Positions 9,245 to 17,232 of a DNA stretch of 30,855 nt are shown here, piece by piece. Every line of letters begins with the position of its first letter. The first letter of the stretch is position 1. Below the pieces are notes generated by a model. The model had not been told where the DNA came from. It saw only the letters and a list, made by a program, of their open reading frames with translations, and made no database searches. The position numbers were made by a program, and so were the translations under genes. The DNA is taken from positions 1-30,855 of IMG/VR virus record IMGVR_UViG_3300009373_000025; one strand, given 5' to 3'. This DNA comes from a virus.

Positions 9245-11552
9245 TGCGCGGATACTGCCTGTTCAGATCTCGAAGACGTCGTGCGCTCCAGTCGCGCCAG
9301 TCGATATCGACAATCTTTCCCTCGCTGTTCTTTTCCACATCTTCCGGCCTAGCGTATTTCCAGCGATACGCACCGACAATGTTCCTGTGTTGCGTAAAGA
9401 AATAACCGGACGCTTCGTGGTAGTAGACCGCCTCGTCACCTACACGGACATACCTAACTTGATCCGGCCCCACCTCTTCTTTGTCGTATTCCTCGCGCCA
9501 ATCACGTGCCACTTCTATGGCGATAGCGTTCAGCAGCTCATCACTTGCTCCCTCAGCAAACTTCGCCTTGAGGTTCCGAGCGCTTGCTATGGCCACTTCC
9601 CCGCCGATACCGAAAGCTTTGGCAACGAAATTGGCAGTGGGTTTCTTCAGCAAAAAAGCAACTAAATCATCATATTTCCGTCGCTGTTCGTCCTCTGGCA
9701 ATTGACGGATTTCCGGATTGTTAATGTCTCCTTGCAGAGCTCTCGTTGCGAAACCCCATTCCTTGGAAAGCATGATGCGGTCCTCGGCTGATACGTCGAT
9801 AGCGCGTAGCTGGGAATTGAAGTATTGATCGATAGTTCTGATTGATCCTGAAATAACTGGATTTCTGAGCAGTTCCTCTCTTTTGGGAATCCTCGCCATC
9901 CAGCGTTGTGCTTCCTCGGGTGTAATGTGCCCAGCCGCTTGATAGTTCCGGATGCTCTGCTCTACTTGCTCTGGAGTCATCCGATCGTTATAGAAATCTC
10001 TGAATACGTCGGCTTCGTAGTCGTGCTCCTCTTCGGCTATTTCCTCCGGAGTGGGGAGCTCACCCTTGATCCGGCGAAGAGCCGTTAGGATTTCATCTCG
10101 GTCTGAGTCGTCCATAGTGTCTGCGAGTAGTCGAGAAACCAGCGAATCATATCCTCCTTGCATAGGATTCTGCTCGAGTCTAAAAACGGCTTCATCATAG
10201 TTCCGGAGCTTGCGAGCGTACTCGGCCTCATCTACAGCTTCTTGGGCTTCGGCCGCAAGCTTCTCCTGCTCCTCCAATGCCTCGGCCTCCGCTGCAGCAC
10301 GTCCTTTTTGTGCTGCTTCCATGTCCTTGAGAATCGCTTCGATGTCATGGATCTTTGCGTTGCGCTGAGTGTCAGTGAGGTCTTTGTCCCTTCTCACGCG
10401 GGTCCGGATCTCATCCAGCAACGTCTTCGCATCATCACCCGGTGCCGCCGCTATTTCATCGATTTCCTTCGTGTACGCCGCCAGGGCGTTTTCCCGTCTT
10501 TGTTGTGCATCGGCTTCGGCCAGGTCGGCCGCGAGCTGCTCTTCCTCCTGTTTGGCCGTGTCTATGCGCGTCTCAATAGACTGAACGAGCGATGCTTTTT
10601 CCGATGCTTCCAGTGGACTGCTCCAAATTGCCTGGTAGTCGTCCTCAGCAAGGCTCATCCAGTCGTCACTGAACCACTGCTTATAAAAGGACTCGTAGTA
10701 CTGAGTTTTGGCCTCTGCGTGGTCCTGGCGTTGACGTTGGCCGAGGAAGATCGCTTCGTTGCGTGTGTTAGTAACCAGCTTCTCCTCATCATTCGGGAGC
10801 AGGTTAATCAGGCGGTAAGCGTCGAACATTTGCTGCAGCTCCGGATTTTTTTCAGCTTGGGCTTTTACAAATGTGTTATATGCATCCCCTTCCAGCCGGA
10901 TGGTCTGGTCGAGGATGTCGGAGATCTCAGTACTCGACAGGCCCTTGCTTGTGAGCGTGCGCGTAGCCTGGTTCATGAGATCTCGAGCATCCGCGTACAT
11001 TGACTTAGCCTTGGCGTCGGCCAATAGTGCCTCACCGAGAGCCGGCGACAATCCAGCTTGCATGGCGTTAGTCACGAGGCGAGTGAGTCGCACATCCTGA
11101 CTAATCCGCCGCTCCCGGGGATCCTGTGATCCAAGAGGCTGGGTAGAAATGACAGTGCTAATATCCCGCCGCAGATTCTGCTCGAGGACTTCAAGGCTTT
11201 TGACATCTGCTATATCCAGAACCATACCCCGCGCGCGCTGCGTTGCCGCGCTCCAATCAGTCTCAAATCGCTTCTGTGCGCGGACGTTTGTCATTGATTG
11301 TGATATCTGAGATTGAAGCTCGGCCTGATAAGTCTCAAACTTCTTTTCGTAAGATGAGTAATCCGGATCCTTCTCGATAGATCGTACAAAATCACTCAGG
11401 CCTGTGTTCATCGTCGTGAGTGCGTGATTATACTGGTCCGCCGCCTGGCGCTCGATGAAAAAATCAGCTGTACGTAGGACATTGCCGGCAAACTCCATGC
11501 CTTGAAGAAGCGTTTTGTATGGGGCTGCTTTGTCTACGTACGTCTTTGCCAT
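9237..11552 (-). CDS. Internal virion protein, coiled-coil rich
   Basis: 771 aa, ATG start with a GAGGG site about 8 nt upstream. The protein is strongly charged and mostly helical, with long Glu/Ala/Arg/Lys runs (for example around residues 320-460), and has no obvious enzyme motif or signal peptide. Its place between the 298-aa and 1789-aa virion proteins, its 8-nt overlap with the latter and its size fit the middle ejection protein of podoviruses (positional analogue of T7 gp15). That role is inferred from position and composition. I see no lytic transglycosylase signature. Confidence 0.65.
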   Translation of the reverse strand: MAKTYVDKAAPYKTLLQGMEFAGNVLRTADFFIERQAADQYNHALTTMNTGLSDFVRSIEKDPDYSSYEKKFETYQAELQSQISQSMTNVRAQKRFETDWSAATQRARGMVLDIADVKSLEVLEQNLRRDISTVISTQPLGSQDPRERRISQDVRLTRLVTNAMQAGLSPALGEALLADAKAKSMYADARDLMNQATRTLTSKGLSSTEISDILDQTIRLEGDAYNTFVKAQAEKNPELQQMFDAYRLINLLPNDEEKLVTNTRNEAIFLGQRQRQDHAEAKTQYYESFYKQWFSDDWMSLAEDDYQAIWSSPLEASEKASLVQSIETRIDTAKQEEEQLAADLAEADAQQRRENALAAYTKEIDEIAAAPGDDAKTLLDEIRTRVRRDKDLTDTQRNAKIHDIEAILKDMEAAQKGRAAAEAEALEEQEKLAAEAQEAVDEAEYARKLRNYDEAVFRLEQNPMQGGYDSLVSRLLADTMDDSDRDEILTALRRIKGELPTPEEIAEEEHDYEADVFRDFYNDRMTPEQVEQSIRNYQAAGHITPEEAQRWMARIPKREELLRNPVISGSIRTIDQYFNSQLRAIDVSAEDRIMLSKEWGFATRALQGDINNPEIRQLPEDEQRRKYDDLVAFLLKKPTANFVAKAFGIGGEVAIASARNLKAKFAEGASDELLNAIAIEVARDWREEYDKEEVGPDQVRYVRVGDEAVYYHEASGYFFTQHRNIVGAYRWKYARPEDVEKNSEGKIVDIDWRDWSARRLRDLNRQYPRNE

Positions 11553-11564
11553 CGGGGATCCCTC

Positions 11565-12461
11565 TTAAAAAAAAGAAGCGACGTCTTTGGCGAGATTCAA
11601 GCTTGTCTGCGCTCCGCTAAAAACTCCGCTCAAGATATTCGACGCTTGAAACTGAAACGAGTCGAGATACGCGAGTTGTGATTTCATCCAATCGAGCTCA
11701 TGGGTGCCGGTCTCTAGCGCGTGGCTTTCAGCCTGGGAGATGCTATCCATTGTCTGGCTAAATGCGAGCGAGAGGCTTTCACGCTCGCGGCCGGCAGCGG
11801 CATCAAGTCTTCCTCGAGCAGTATCGAAGCTTTTCTCTCGCTCTTCTAAAGACTGCTCGAGCTGCTCTACCCTTCGCTCACCGCCGAGATCTCCGGACTG
11901 CAGGATTTCCTCAACACTGCCGCTTCTCCGTACGCCGCTCGTTCCCAACTGAGCTTCGGTTTGTCCCATAGCGAGCTCATTCTCAACCAAGATTTGTTCA
12001 TGGGCGCCGGCCGCTTCCAGCTGTGTGCCCCGCTGCTGCTCATAGGTGAGACTACGAGCTTCACCGAGCTCGGCCTCCAGATGCGCAAGCGCCTGTTCAT
12101 GGCTCTCGGTAGCCTGGGTTCTTGCAAGCTCAGCTTTCTCGCCGACCTGCCCGCTATCCTGGGGCCGTTCCTTGAATGCCGTCATAGCCTTTTCCCACTC
12201 AGGATCTCCAGGCTTAAGCCCTTTTGCACTCAACCGCTGCGCGAGCCTTGCTTGCTGCTGTGTCCGAGGTCGGTCTTCGCCAAAGAGTATCTCTTGCGCT
12301 TCAACGTCATGCTGCACTTCCTGCAATGTCTCTTGACGGGTAGCTTCCGCGGCGAGCCCGCCGATGATGCCACCGGCCATGCCGCCGATGATTAACGTCG
12401 CGGCGACTGCCGGAACACAGTAAACAGTCGGTTCGACAGAGTATTTAAATGGATCATGCAT
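11565..12461 (-). CDS. Small internal virion protein with Gly-rich membrane segment
   Basis: 298 aa, ATG start overlapping the preceding gene by 8 nt (ATGCATGA). Near the N-terminus, residues 17-41 form one hydrophobic, glycine-rich helix (PAVAATLIIGGMAGGIIGG), followed by a long polar coiled coil full of Glu, Gln, Ala and Arg to about residue 250. That architecture and the position right after the nozzle and gp13-like genes fit the smallest podovirus ejection protein (positional analogue of T7 gp14, which enters the outer membrane). The stop lies in a T-rich stretch 12 nt before the next start. No sequence family was recognised, so the function is inferred. Confidence 0.65.
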   Translation of the reverse strand: MHDPFKYSVEPTVYCVPAVAATLIIGGMAGGIIGGLAAEATRQETLQEVQHDVEAQEILFGEDRPRTQQQARLAQRLSAKGLKPGDPEWEKAMTAFKERPQDSGQVGEKAELARTQATESHEQALAHLEAELGEARSLTYEQQRGTQLEAAGAHEQILVENELAMGQTEAQLGTSGVRRSGSVEEILQSGDLGGERRVEQLEQSLEEREKSFDTARGRLDAAAGRERESLSLAFSQTMDSISQAESHALETGTHELDWMKSQLAYLDSFQFQASNILSGVFSGAQTSLNLAKDVASFF

Positions 12462-12861
12462 CGTTGAACCTCACAAATTGAAGCCAGTCCTCGCCGAGGG
12501 GGCCGATGTTTCGGATCACGCATTCGGGAACGCAGCCGAGCCAGTATGCGAACCGAATTGCCTTGGGATTGAGAATATCGACCTGCATCGATAACCTTCT
12601 ATAATCCGAGACGTACCGCTCCCAGATCCTTCGCATTTGGATGAAGAGTGCGGGATACTGAAGACCTTCCGGGGTCAGCCAAAGGAAGGCTTCGGCGCAG
12701 CTATTCATACCCTTGCGAACTCCGCCCACCGCTACTGCCGTGCCGTCAATCACTGCCATCACCGCATCGACACGCTCATCGTTGATGATGGGCTCAAGCA
12801 GCTCGTCAGGTAGCCAAGTCAGCATGCAGGCACGCGGCCGCAAGAATGTCGCTTTCTTCAT
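12454..12861 (-). CDS. T7 gp13-like / GNAT-fold virion assembly protein
   Basis: 135 aa, ATG overlapping the nozzle gene stop as ATGA. The pattern fits the GNAT-like family that includes T7 gp13: a central strand pair (AVMAVIDGTAVAVGGV), a helix, MQVDILNPKAIRFAYWLGC as the typical C-terminal helix where acetyltransferases read 'N..A..F...LGF', and a final strand GEDWLQFVRF. In T7-like phages this protein is needed for internal core assembly or is lost from the mature particle. The acetyl-CoA loop (Q/RxxGxG/A) is not evident, so catalysis is doubtful. Position immediately before the ejection genes supports the call. Confidence 0.65.
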   Translation of the reverse strand: MKKATFLRPRACMLTWLPDELLEPIINDERVDAVMAVIDGTAVAVGGVRKGMNSCAEAFLWLTPEGLQYPALFIQMRRIWERYVSDYRRLSMQVDILNPKAIRFAYWLGCVPECVIRNIGPLGEDWLQFVRFNDA

Positions 12862-14927
12862 GCTATTTCCGTCCTTGGCACTATTGAGGTAACGGTGGTA
12901 GGCTCGGCTTTTTCCGAAACGATGTTGATGCAGGCCTCTTTGTCGTAATTGCCTGAAAATGGGAGGGCAATGATATCGTCGGACCAGGTGCTCCCCAGAT
13001 CCTTCGTTTCGGTCTCAGCCGTATCCCAGGTGTTAAATCCGGCCTGGATATCGAGCGAGTGGTAGAGCCTGATATAGAGTGCGTTGACTCGCTTATCCTG
13101 ATTCGCCCCGCTTCCGGTCGACTTGACAACCGGTGAGGGCATCGATCGATACTTACTCGTGAACGCGAGACCGACATACATCTGAGTGCCGGAGTATCCC
13201 GAAAAATCTATCACTCCCGATCCATTCGCAGAGAGATCCGTCACGTGCTCGCCGTCGACGATGAGCGCTACCGTATCGTTTGCCAGCCAGGAGCACGTCA
13301 CGGTATTCCCGGACACGAGCGTGAGCGGATCCGCCGTGACGTCATAGCAGGCATCGGCAAACTCACAGAGCCCTTGAGTCGCTGGGAATGGATCGGTGAG
13401 CTTGACGATGTAGTAATTCGTCCCGTCATGAACGGCAGCGTATACCACGTCATCACCACTCTCCGGTATCACCGCCACAGAGATCCAGGTCCACGAGTCG
13501 CCGAGGATCCACCGCTGCCAGGCCAGCACATTGGCCGCCCGTTCATAGGTGAGGACCGCGAGCTCACCGTCAGCCCGCACGAAATACGCTACACTGTACG
13601 GCTCCTGCTGGTAGTCGAATTGCACGACTCCCGTTGCCCCACAAACGTGATCGGCATACCGGGTGAGATTCGGTGAGACATAGCCCTGGCGCTCGTAGGT
13701 GTACTGATATTCCCGCACTTTTTTGCCATCTCCCTGCAGGAAGAGCATAGAGTCTCGCACGAGTTTTGGCTGGATGGTATTCGAGCCGTACCGTGTCATG
13801 AGCTCGGCAGCCGGCGTACGTGCAGAAATGTTATGTGGGATTACCCATTCGGCTGCCGCGGTATTGATAACCAGGTGCTTCGCCGACGACATGCCATAAA
13901 TCGCATCGCTCTTATCTGACGCAATCTCGATATCAATCGCATTGCTGTCTGTGATGATCTCCCGGACGTAGGTGATCGCCTCAGTCTCCGGCTCGTCGGC
14001 CACCGCCCATTCGGCGTCGGGCTTGAGTACTTGACGAGTCGCCGTCACAGTCTCGTACATAGTCAGGTCGACGTACAGCGTGCCTGAGTCAATCAGGTAC
14101 TCATAGGTCTCACTTCCCCATGCCCGCTGCGGCTCGTTGTTCGTGCCGCCAAACCAGAACCGCCCACCGATGATCGCGATGGTCCGCGGATACTTGCTGG
14201 CGCCACCGAACGGAGTGGTAGATCCGTCAGCGTGAAATTTATGCCCAATGACCAAGCTGTCTCCGCCGTCATAGGTTCTCCTAAGCGCCGGAGAGACGCC
14301 GCTGAAAGTCGAAGTGGCCCAGGATGTATAAGTATATTCATCTGATTTCCCCACATCGTATTCAACAGAAAATGAGCCCTGTTGCGGAACCGAGGCACCG
14401 ATCGCCTCTTGGACGACAAAATCCTCGTCATCTGCAACGTTGCCCGTCGCATGGCTCGTGTAGGTGGCGCCAACGTTGTAGATGAAGACGATACTGCCGA
14501 ATGAGAATGTATCGGTCGCAGTCCTGACCAGCGCCGCCGGCGCATGGGCGTTGTGTGCGAAGTAGATCCCGTTGTTGTCCTGGCAGTAGTGAATGTCCCA
14601 GATCTGCGCGGCCGTATAGGTCGGCGAGCTCGTGGTCGCAACAACGTCTCCGTTCCTCCATACCCGCAGGTATCCGTTCGTGAGCTCAACGATATAGCTC
14701 TCGGTATCGTTGTACACAAACGGGATCAACCGCGGTTTATTGGTATTCCCGTAGGCGGCGCCAACATACTCGGTGCCCGGGCGTTTGGTGAGAATCGCCT
14801 GCTCGGTGATGAGAAAGTTTTCGAGCACCTGAGCACCCGCATGGTAGAACGGCAGGTCCGATCGCCCGAACGTTTTATCGTCGAGCTCGCCGGCAGCCCA
14901 ATTGTTGATGACCGGTGTTTGGATCAC
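12858..14927 (-). CDS. Tail nozzle (tail tubular protein B-like)
   Basis: 689 aa, GTG start sharing GTGA with the stop of the adaptor gene. The N-terminal part matches podovirus nozzle proteins: NFLITEQAILTKRPGTEYV, PRLIPFVYNDTESYIVELTNGYLRVWRNG and later GSNTIQPKLVRDSMLFLQGDGKKVREY followed by beta-rich propeller-like sequence. It should form the hexameric nozzle that closes the short tail. An unusual insert at about residues 156-228 is shared with the adjacent adaptor protein (see separate entries). Without it the length is near that of related nozzle proteins (about 600 aa). Confidence 0.85.
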   Translation of the reverse strand: MIQTPVINNWAAGELDDKTFGRSDLPFYHAGAQVLENFLITEQAILTKRPGTEYVGAAYGNTNKPRLIPFVYNDTESYIVELTNGYLRVWRNGDVVATTSSPTYTAAQIWDIHYCQDNNGIYFAHNAHAPAALVRTATDTFSFGSIVFIYNVGATYTSHATGNVADDEDFVVQEAIGASVPQQGSFSVEYDVGKSDEYTYTSWATSTFSGVSPALRRTYDGGDSLVIGHKFHADGSTTPFGGASKYPRTIAIIGGRFWFGGTNNEPQRAWGSETYEYLIDSGTLYVDLTMYETVTATRQVLKPDAEWAVADEPETEAITYVREIITDSNAIDIEIASDKSDAIYGMSSAKHLVINTAAAEWVIPHNISARTPAAELMTRYGSNTIQPKLVRDSMLFLQGDGKKVREYQYTYERQGYVSPNLTRYADHVCGATGVVQFDYQQEPYSVAYFVRADGELAVLTYERAANVLAWQRWILGDSWTWISVAVIPESGDDVVYAAVHDGTNYYIVKLTDPFPATQGLCEFADACYDVTADPLTLVSGNTVTCSWLANDTVALIVDGEHVTDLSANGSGVIDFSGYSGTQMYVGLAFTSKYRSMPSPVVKSTGSGANQDKRVNALYIRLYHSLDIQAGFNTWDTAETETKDLGSTWSDDIIALPFSGNYDKEACINIVSEKAEPTTVTSIVPRTEIA
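14244..14462 (-). repeat. 73-residue inserted module, copy in nozzle gene
   Basis: Residues 156-228 of the nozzle protein align without gaps to residues 67-139 of the neighbouring adaptor protein; I count 30 of 73 identities. Shared anchors are YTSHA at the start, then F, I, A, P, G, V, YD.G, DEY.Y.SW, F, and finally RTYD.GD..V. The copy sits between two conserved nozzle strands. The module is not part of the nozzle proteins I know and may be a small beta domain. Confidence 0.75.
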
Positions 14928-15736
14928 TTAACATCCACCCATCTCTTCTTGCCGGTAGCCGGATACTCAGCCACTCGCTGGTGTGCATCGGCCGCCACGG
15001 CGTCATCGAGAGCTTCCTTGGCCTCATCGCGCATGAGCAGGACCAGGTCCCTTTGCTTGCGCGGCGCTAATCTAAAAGCGAGCTCCGCGGCGATCGCGTC
15101 TGCTACATGCTCATCGTAGACCACGGCACTGCTTACCTCGTCGCGGATATCTTTGATGTACCTGAGCACTACGCCGAGCTCGGAGTCGTACTCGTTGGTG
15201 TAGAGATAATCTCCCTCCACCAACCGCTCGATCGTGTCATCATGGTTGATCTCGAGAGCTCTCAGGCAATCACTCGGAAGATCGTACATGTACTCAAACT
15301 CGTTGTCGTGGTTGTTTGGAGTCGTCACCATGGTATCGCCGTCGTCGTACGTTCGATTGAGCGTCACCCCGTCGAGGGTGAAGATCGCTCCGGTCCATGA
15401 AGAGTAATCGTACTCGTCTGTCAGACCCGTATCGTAGGTGACGGTGATCGTTCCGGTTCTGGGAGTATCTGCGTCGATGCTGGTGGTGCACTCGAACGTG
15501 CTCGAGCCGGAGGTGTTGTTGCTCGCATGCGAGGTGTAGTCGTCTTCAGCTTCAGACGCCAATGTCGACCAGGCTACTGCGTTTCGCCAGTCGTGGGCGG
15601 TGAGTACTTTGCATGCGGCTACTGGATAGAGCCGCCTAAAACGCTTGGCCTCATCCGATGGATCATTAGCGTAATCAGCAATCGCCTCAACGCCAAGGAT
15701 ATCATTGGCAAGGTTACATACATCAGTAATAGTCAT
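14924..15736 (-). CDS. Tail adaptor protein (tail tubular A-like), second copy with insert
   Basis: 270 aa, ATG with a GGAG site within the previous stop. The ends match podovirus adaptor proteins: MTITDVCNLANDILG at the start, a helix with FRRLYPVAACKVLTAHDWRNA, then MYDLPSDCLRAL, YLYTN and VVYDEHVADAIAAELAFRLAP. Such proteins form the 12-mer ring between portal and nozzle. It is longer than usual because residues 67-139 are an insert that replaces the normal short loop before the LPSDCLR strand. The gene before it is a second adaptor-like gene, so this phage carries two. Confidence 0.8.
   Translation of the reverse strand: MTITDVCNLANDILGVEAIADYANDPSDEAKRFRRLYPVAACKVLTAHDWRNAVAWSTLASEAEDDYTSHASNNTSGSSTFECTTSIDADTPRTGTITVTYDTGLTDEYDYSSWTGAIFTLDGVTLNRTYDDGDTMVTTPNNHDNEFEYMYDLPSDCLRALEINHDDTIERLVEGDYLYTNEYDSELGVVLRYIKDIRDEVSSAVVYDEHVADAIAAELAFRLAPRKQRDLVLLMRDEAKEALDDAVAADAHQRVAEYPATGKKRWVDVK
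15320..15538 (-). repeat. 73-residue inserted module, copy in adaptor gene
   Basis: Residues 67-139 of the 270-aa adaptor protein, bounded by DYTSHA and DGDTMVTT, match the insert of the nozzle protein (30 of 73 identical, no gaps). Removing the segment leaves a continuous adaptor fold of about 197 aa, near the 203 aa of the neighbouring adaptor gene, which lacks it. Confidence 0.75.
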
Positions 15737-15740
15737 GTGA

Positions 15741-16352
15741 CTACTCCGAGATTATATTTCGACCGCGAAGAACCTGCGCCGGATTAATTTGCTGGAGCAT
15801 CGTGATGGTCTCATTTGCTTCTTTGGTGTCTTCTACGATTTTCAGCTTGATAGCTACACTGAGAAGGGCCAGAAATTCCTGATACAGCATTGCATATAGC
15901 TCGATGTTGCCGGTGATCCGAAATGCAATCTTGCTTGCCAGCCTCACTTCTATGCAGGAGAGCAAAATCGCATCCCAATTCGCAATCGTGGCTTCTTGAG
16001 CTGTATGCTTGAAATAGCCTGTCTCTTCGTTCGTAAAGAGCGTTAAACCCTCGACGGCGAATGGCTTATCTGTATCATTTCCAACAGTCAGCACGGTGAG
16101 AACTGTACTTGCGAGCGTATGCTTGTAGCCAAAAGTCGATTCCGCGGCGGCCGATGTGGACAACGCCGTCCTCGTGATGAGACACGACCAAGGAAGCAGT
16201 TTGCAGATTTCATCTCGAGTATCGATGTAGAAATGCTTTACAGTTTTTGCCCAATCGGAAGTGTCGTCGATAGAGTCAATTTTCGCGGCTCCCACTCTTA
16301 GTAATGCCAGGTTGGCAACGTCTGTTTCTGATGATGCAGCTGCCGCTGCCAT
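15741..16352 (-). CDS. Tail adaptor protein (tail tubular A-like), first copy
   Basis: 203 aa, ATG preceded by AAGGAG at good spacing and by a strong hairpin. The sequence shows the adaptor signature SETDVANLALLRVGAAKIDSIDD, then AKTVKHFYIDTRDEICKLLPWSC, and C-terminal helices (CIEVRLASKIAFRITGNIELY, LLSVAIKLKIVEDT). Family proteins dock on the portal and open the tail channel. The two adjacent adaptor-like genes are only distantly similar. They may occupy different rings of the neck, or one may be a head-completion protein; the sequence alone does not tell. Confidence 0.75.
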   Translation of the reverse strand: MAAAAASSETDVANLALLRVGAAKIDSIDDTSDWAKTVKHFYIDTRDEICKLLPWSCLITRTALSTSAAAESTFGYKHTLASTVLTVLTVGNDTDKPFAVEGLTLFTNEETGYFKHTAQEATIANWDAILLSCIEVRLASKIAFRITGNIELYAMLYQEFLALLSVAIKLKIVEDTKEANETITMLQQINPAQVLRGRNIISE

Positions 16353-16365
16353 AATGTCTCCTTAT

Positions 16366-16395
16366 GAGAAAGGCCCGGGACCGAAGTCCCGGACC
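16366..16395 (-). terminator. UUCG hairpin between head and tail genes
   Basis: Read on the minus strand, GGTCCGGGAC and GTCCCGGGCC form a 10-bp stem (one G-U pair) closed by a TTCG tetraloop, followed by TTTCTC. This looks like an intrinsic terminator with a short U tract, or an RNA-stabilising or attenuating hairpin, in the only sizeable gap between the head and tail blocks. The following adaptor start keeps its own ribosome-binding site downstream of the hairpin. On the plus strand no T run follows. Confidence 0.7.
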
Positions 16396-16413
16396 GCTTT
16401 GTCGAGAGATACG

Positions 16414-16773
16414 CTATTGCTCCGGTGTCTCGTCCAAGCTCTCAAGCATAATGGCGAGCTCCTTTGCCGTGTTCTCCTCGGGATTTTCAATGCCGGCTTG
16501 TACGGCCAGCTCCACGAGCTCAGGTTTCTTGAGGCTGCGATAGTCGATTGCCTGTACGACTTCCTCGACTGGCTCTTCCCCAGGCATGTGTTTGAAATGC
16601 CTGTTCTCCGCCTTATAGACGGGCTTGTCCTCTTCGTCTAGCACCGACTCGCCGTTTTCGTCGAGCACGGGCTTTGGCTCAGTTGGGTCGAATGGGAAGG
16701 AGACAACCTCACCCTCTTTGAACAGCCGATCAAGTCGGCTGAAGAACGTATCTCGTAAACAGATAAACTTCAC
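16414..16773 (-). CDS. Small head protein with HeH/SAP-like C-terminus
   Basis: 119 aa, GTG start with AAGGAGG seven nt upstream. The N-terminal half (MKFICLRDTFFSRLDRLFK, EGEVVSFPFD, then RHFKHM) matches a type of small phage protein found beside capsid cement genes. The C-terminal half (residues 75-112: DYRSLKKPELVELAVQAGI, then ENTAKELAIMLES) resembles the helix-extended-loop-helix or SAP-like nucleic acid-binding fold. An acidic linker with a DEN/DEE repeat joins them. It is probably a capsid-associated or completion protein; the exact role is unknown. Confidence 0.6.
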   Translation of the reverse strand: MKFICLRDTFFSRLDRLFKEGEVVSFPFDPTEPKPVLDENGESVLDEEDKPVYKAENRHFKHMPGEEPVEEVVQAIDYRSLKKPELVELAVQAGIENPEENTAKELAIMLESLDETPEQ

Positions 16774-16785
16774 TTATGGGCCTCC

Positions 16786-17220
16786 TTAATCGATGCAAAT
16801 GAACGCATCGATGGCGCCCGCCGTGAATTGCGTGCTGCTCGGCGTGATGTCCAGACCGAGATACCGTTGCTGTGCAGCATACGCTGCCGCTGGAATGCTC
16901 AGCTGATACGTTTGACCAGCTGATATTCCGCTTGGTATCGTAAACAGACCGCATAGGTTCTTATTACTCGACAGAGCTGCCGCGTCGTCAGTAACCAGGT
17001 CGATCTGCAAGGTCGGGTCACCCGCAGAGTGGGCGAATGCCGTTGTAACGACAACTTTGACATGGATCCGCGCGCCCACCCCGTAGGTTGGGGTTGTTAA
17101 TCCGGTGTCATATGCATTCTCGGAGACATCGGCAGCTCCATCCGTGGGGATGGCTTGTGCGGAACAGATTTCCATATCCGTGTCTTGGAAACCCCGCTGT
17201 ACTGTAGGATTTATAGCCAT
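16786..17220 (-). CDS. Bbp16-like capsid cement protein
   Basis: 144 aa, with an AGGAGG site upstream. The protein is rich in beta-prone residues and small polar residues: DMEICSAQAIPTDGAAD, GVGARIHVKVVVTTAF, PTLQIDLVTDDAA, LFTIPSGISAGQTYQLSIP and RYLGLDITPS. The order of strands and the 'tdd' and 'ip..aG' turns follow the Bbp16 family from Bordetella phage BPP-1, thought to decorate or stabilise the capsid. It directly follows the major capsid gene, as in BPP-1. Confidence 0.75.
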   Translation of the reverse strand: MAINPTVQRGFQDTDMEICSAQAIPTDGAADVSENAYDTGLTTPTYGVGARIHVKVVVTTAFAHSAGDPTLQIDLVTDDAAALSSNKNLCGLFTIPSGISAGQTYQLSIPAAAYAAQQRYLGLDITPSSTQFTAGAIDAFICID

Positions 17221-17232
17221 ATTGCCTGCCTC

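Noticed and set aside
10158-11003. Long plus-strand open frame (281 codons) opposite the 771-aa virion gene
   Set aside because: It mirrors the codons of a well-supported minus-strand gene, has Leu/Cys/Arg-rich antisense composition, no ribosome-binding site of quality and no family resemblance.
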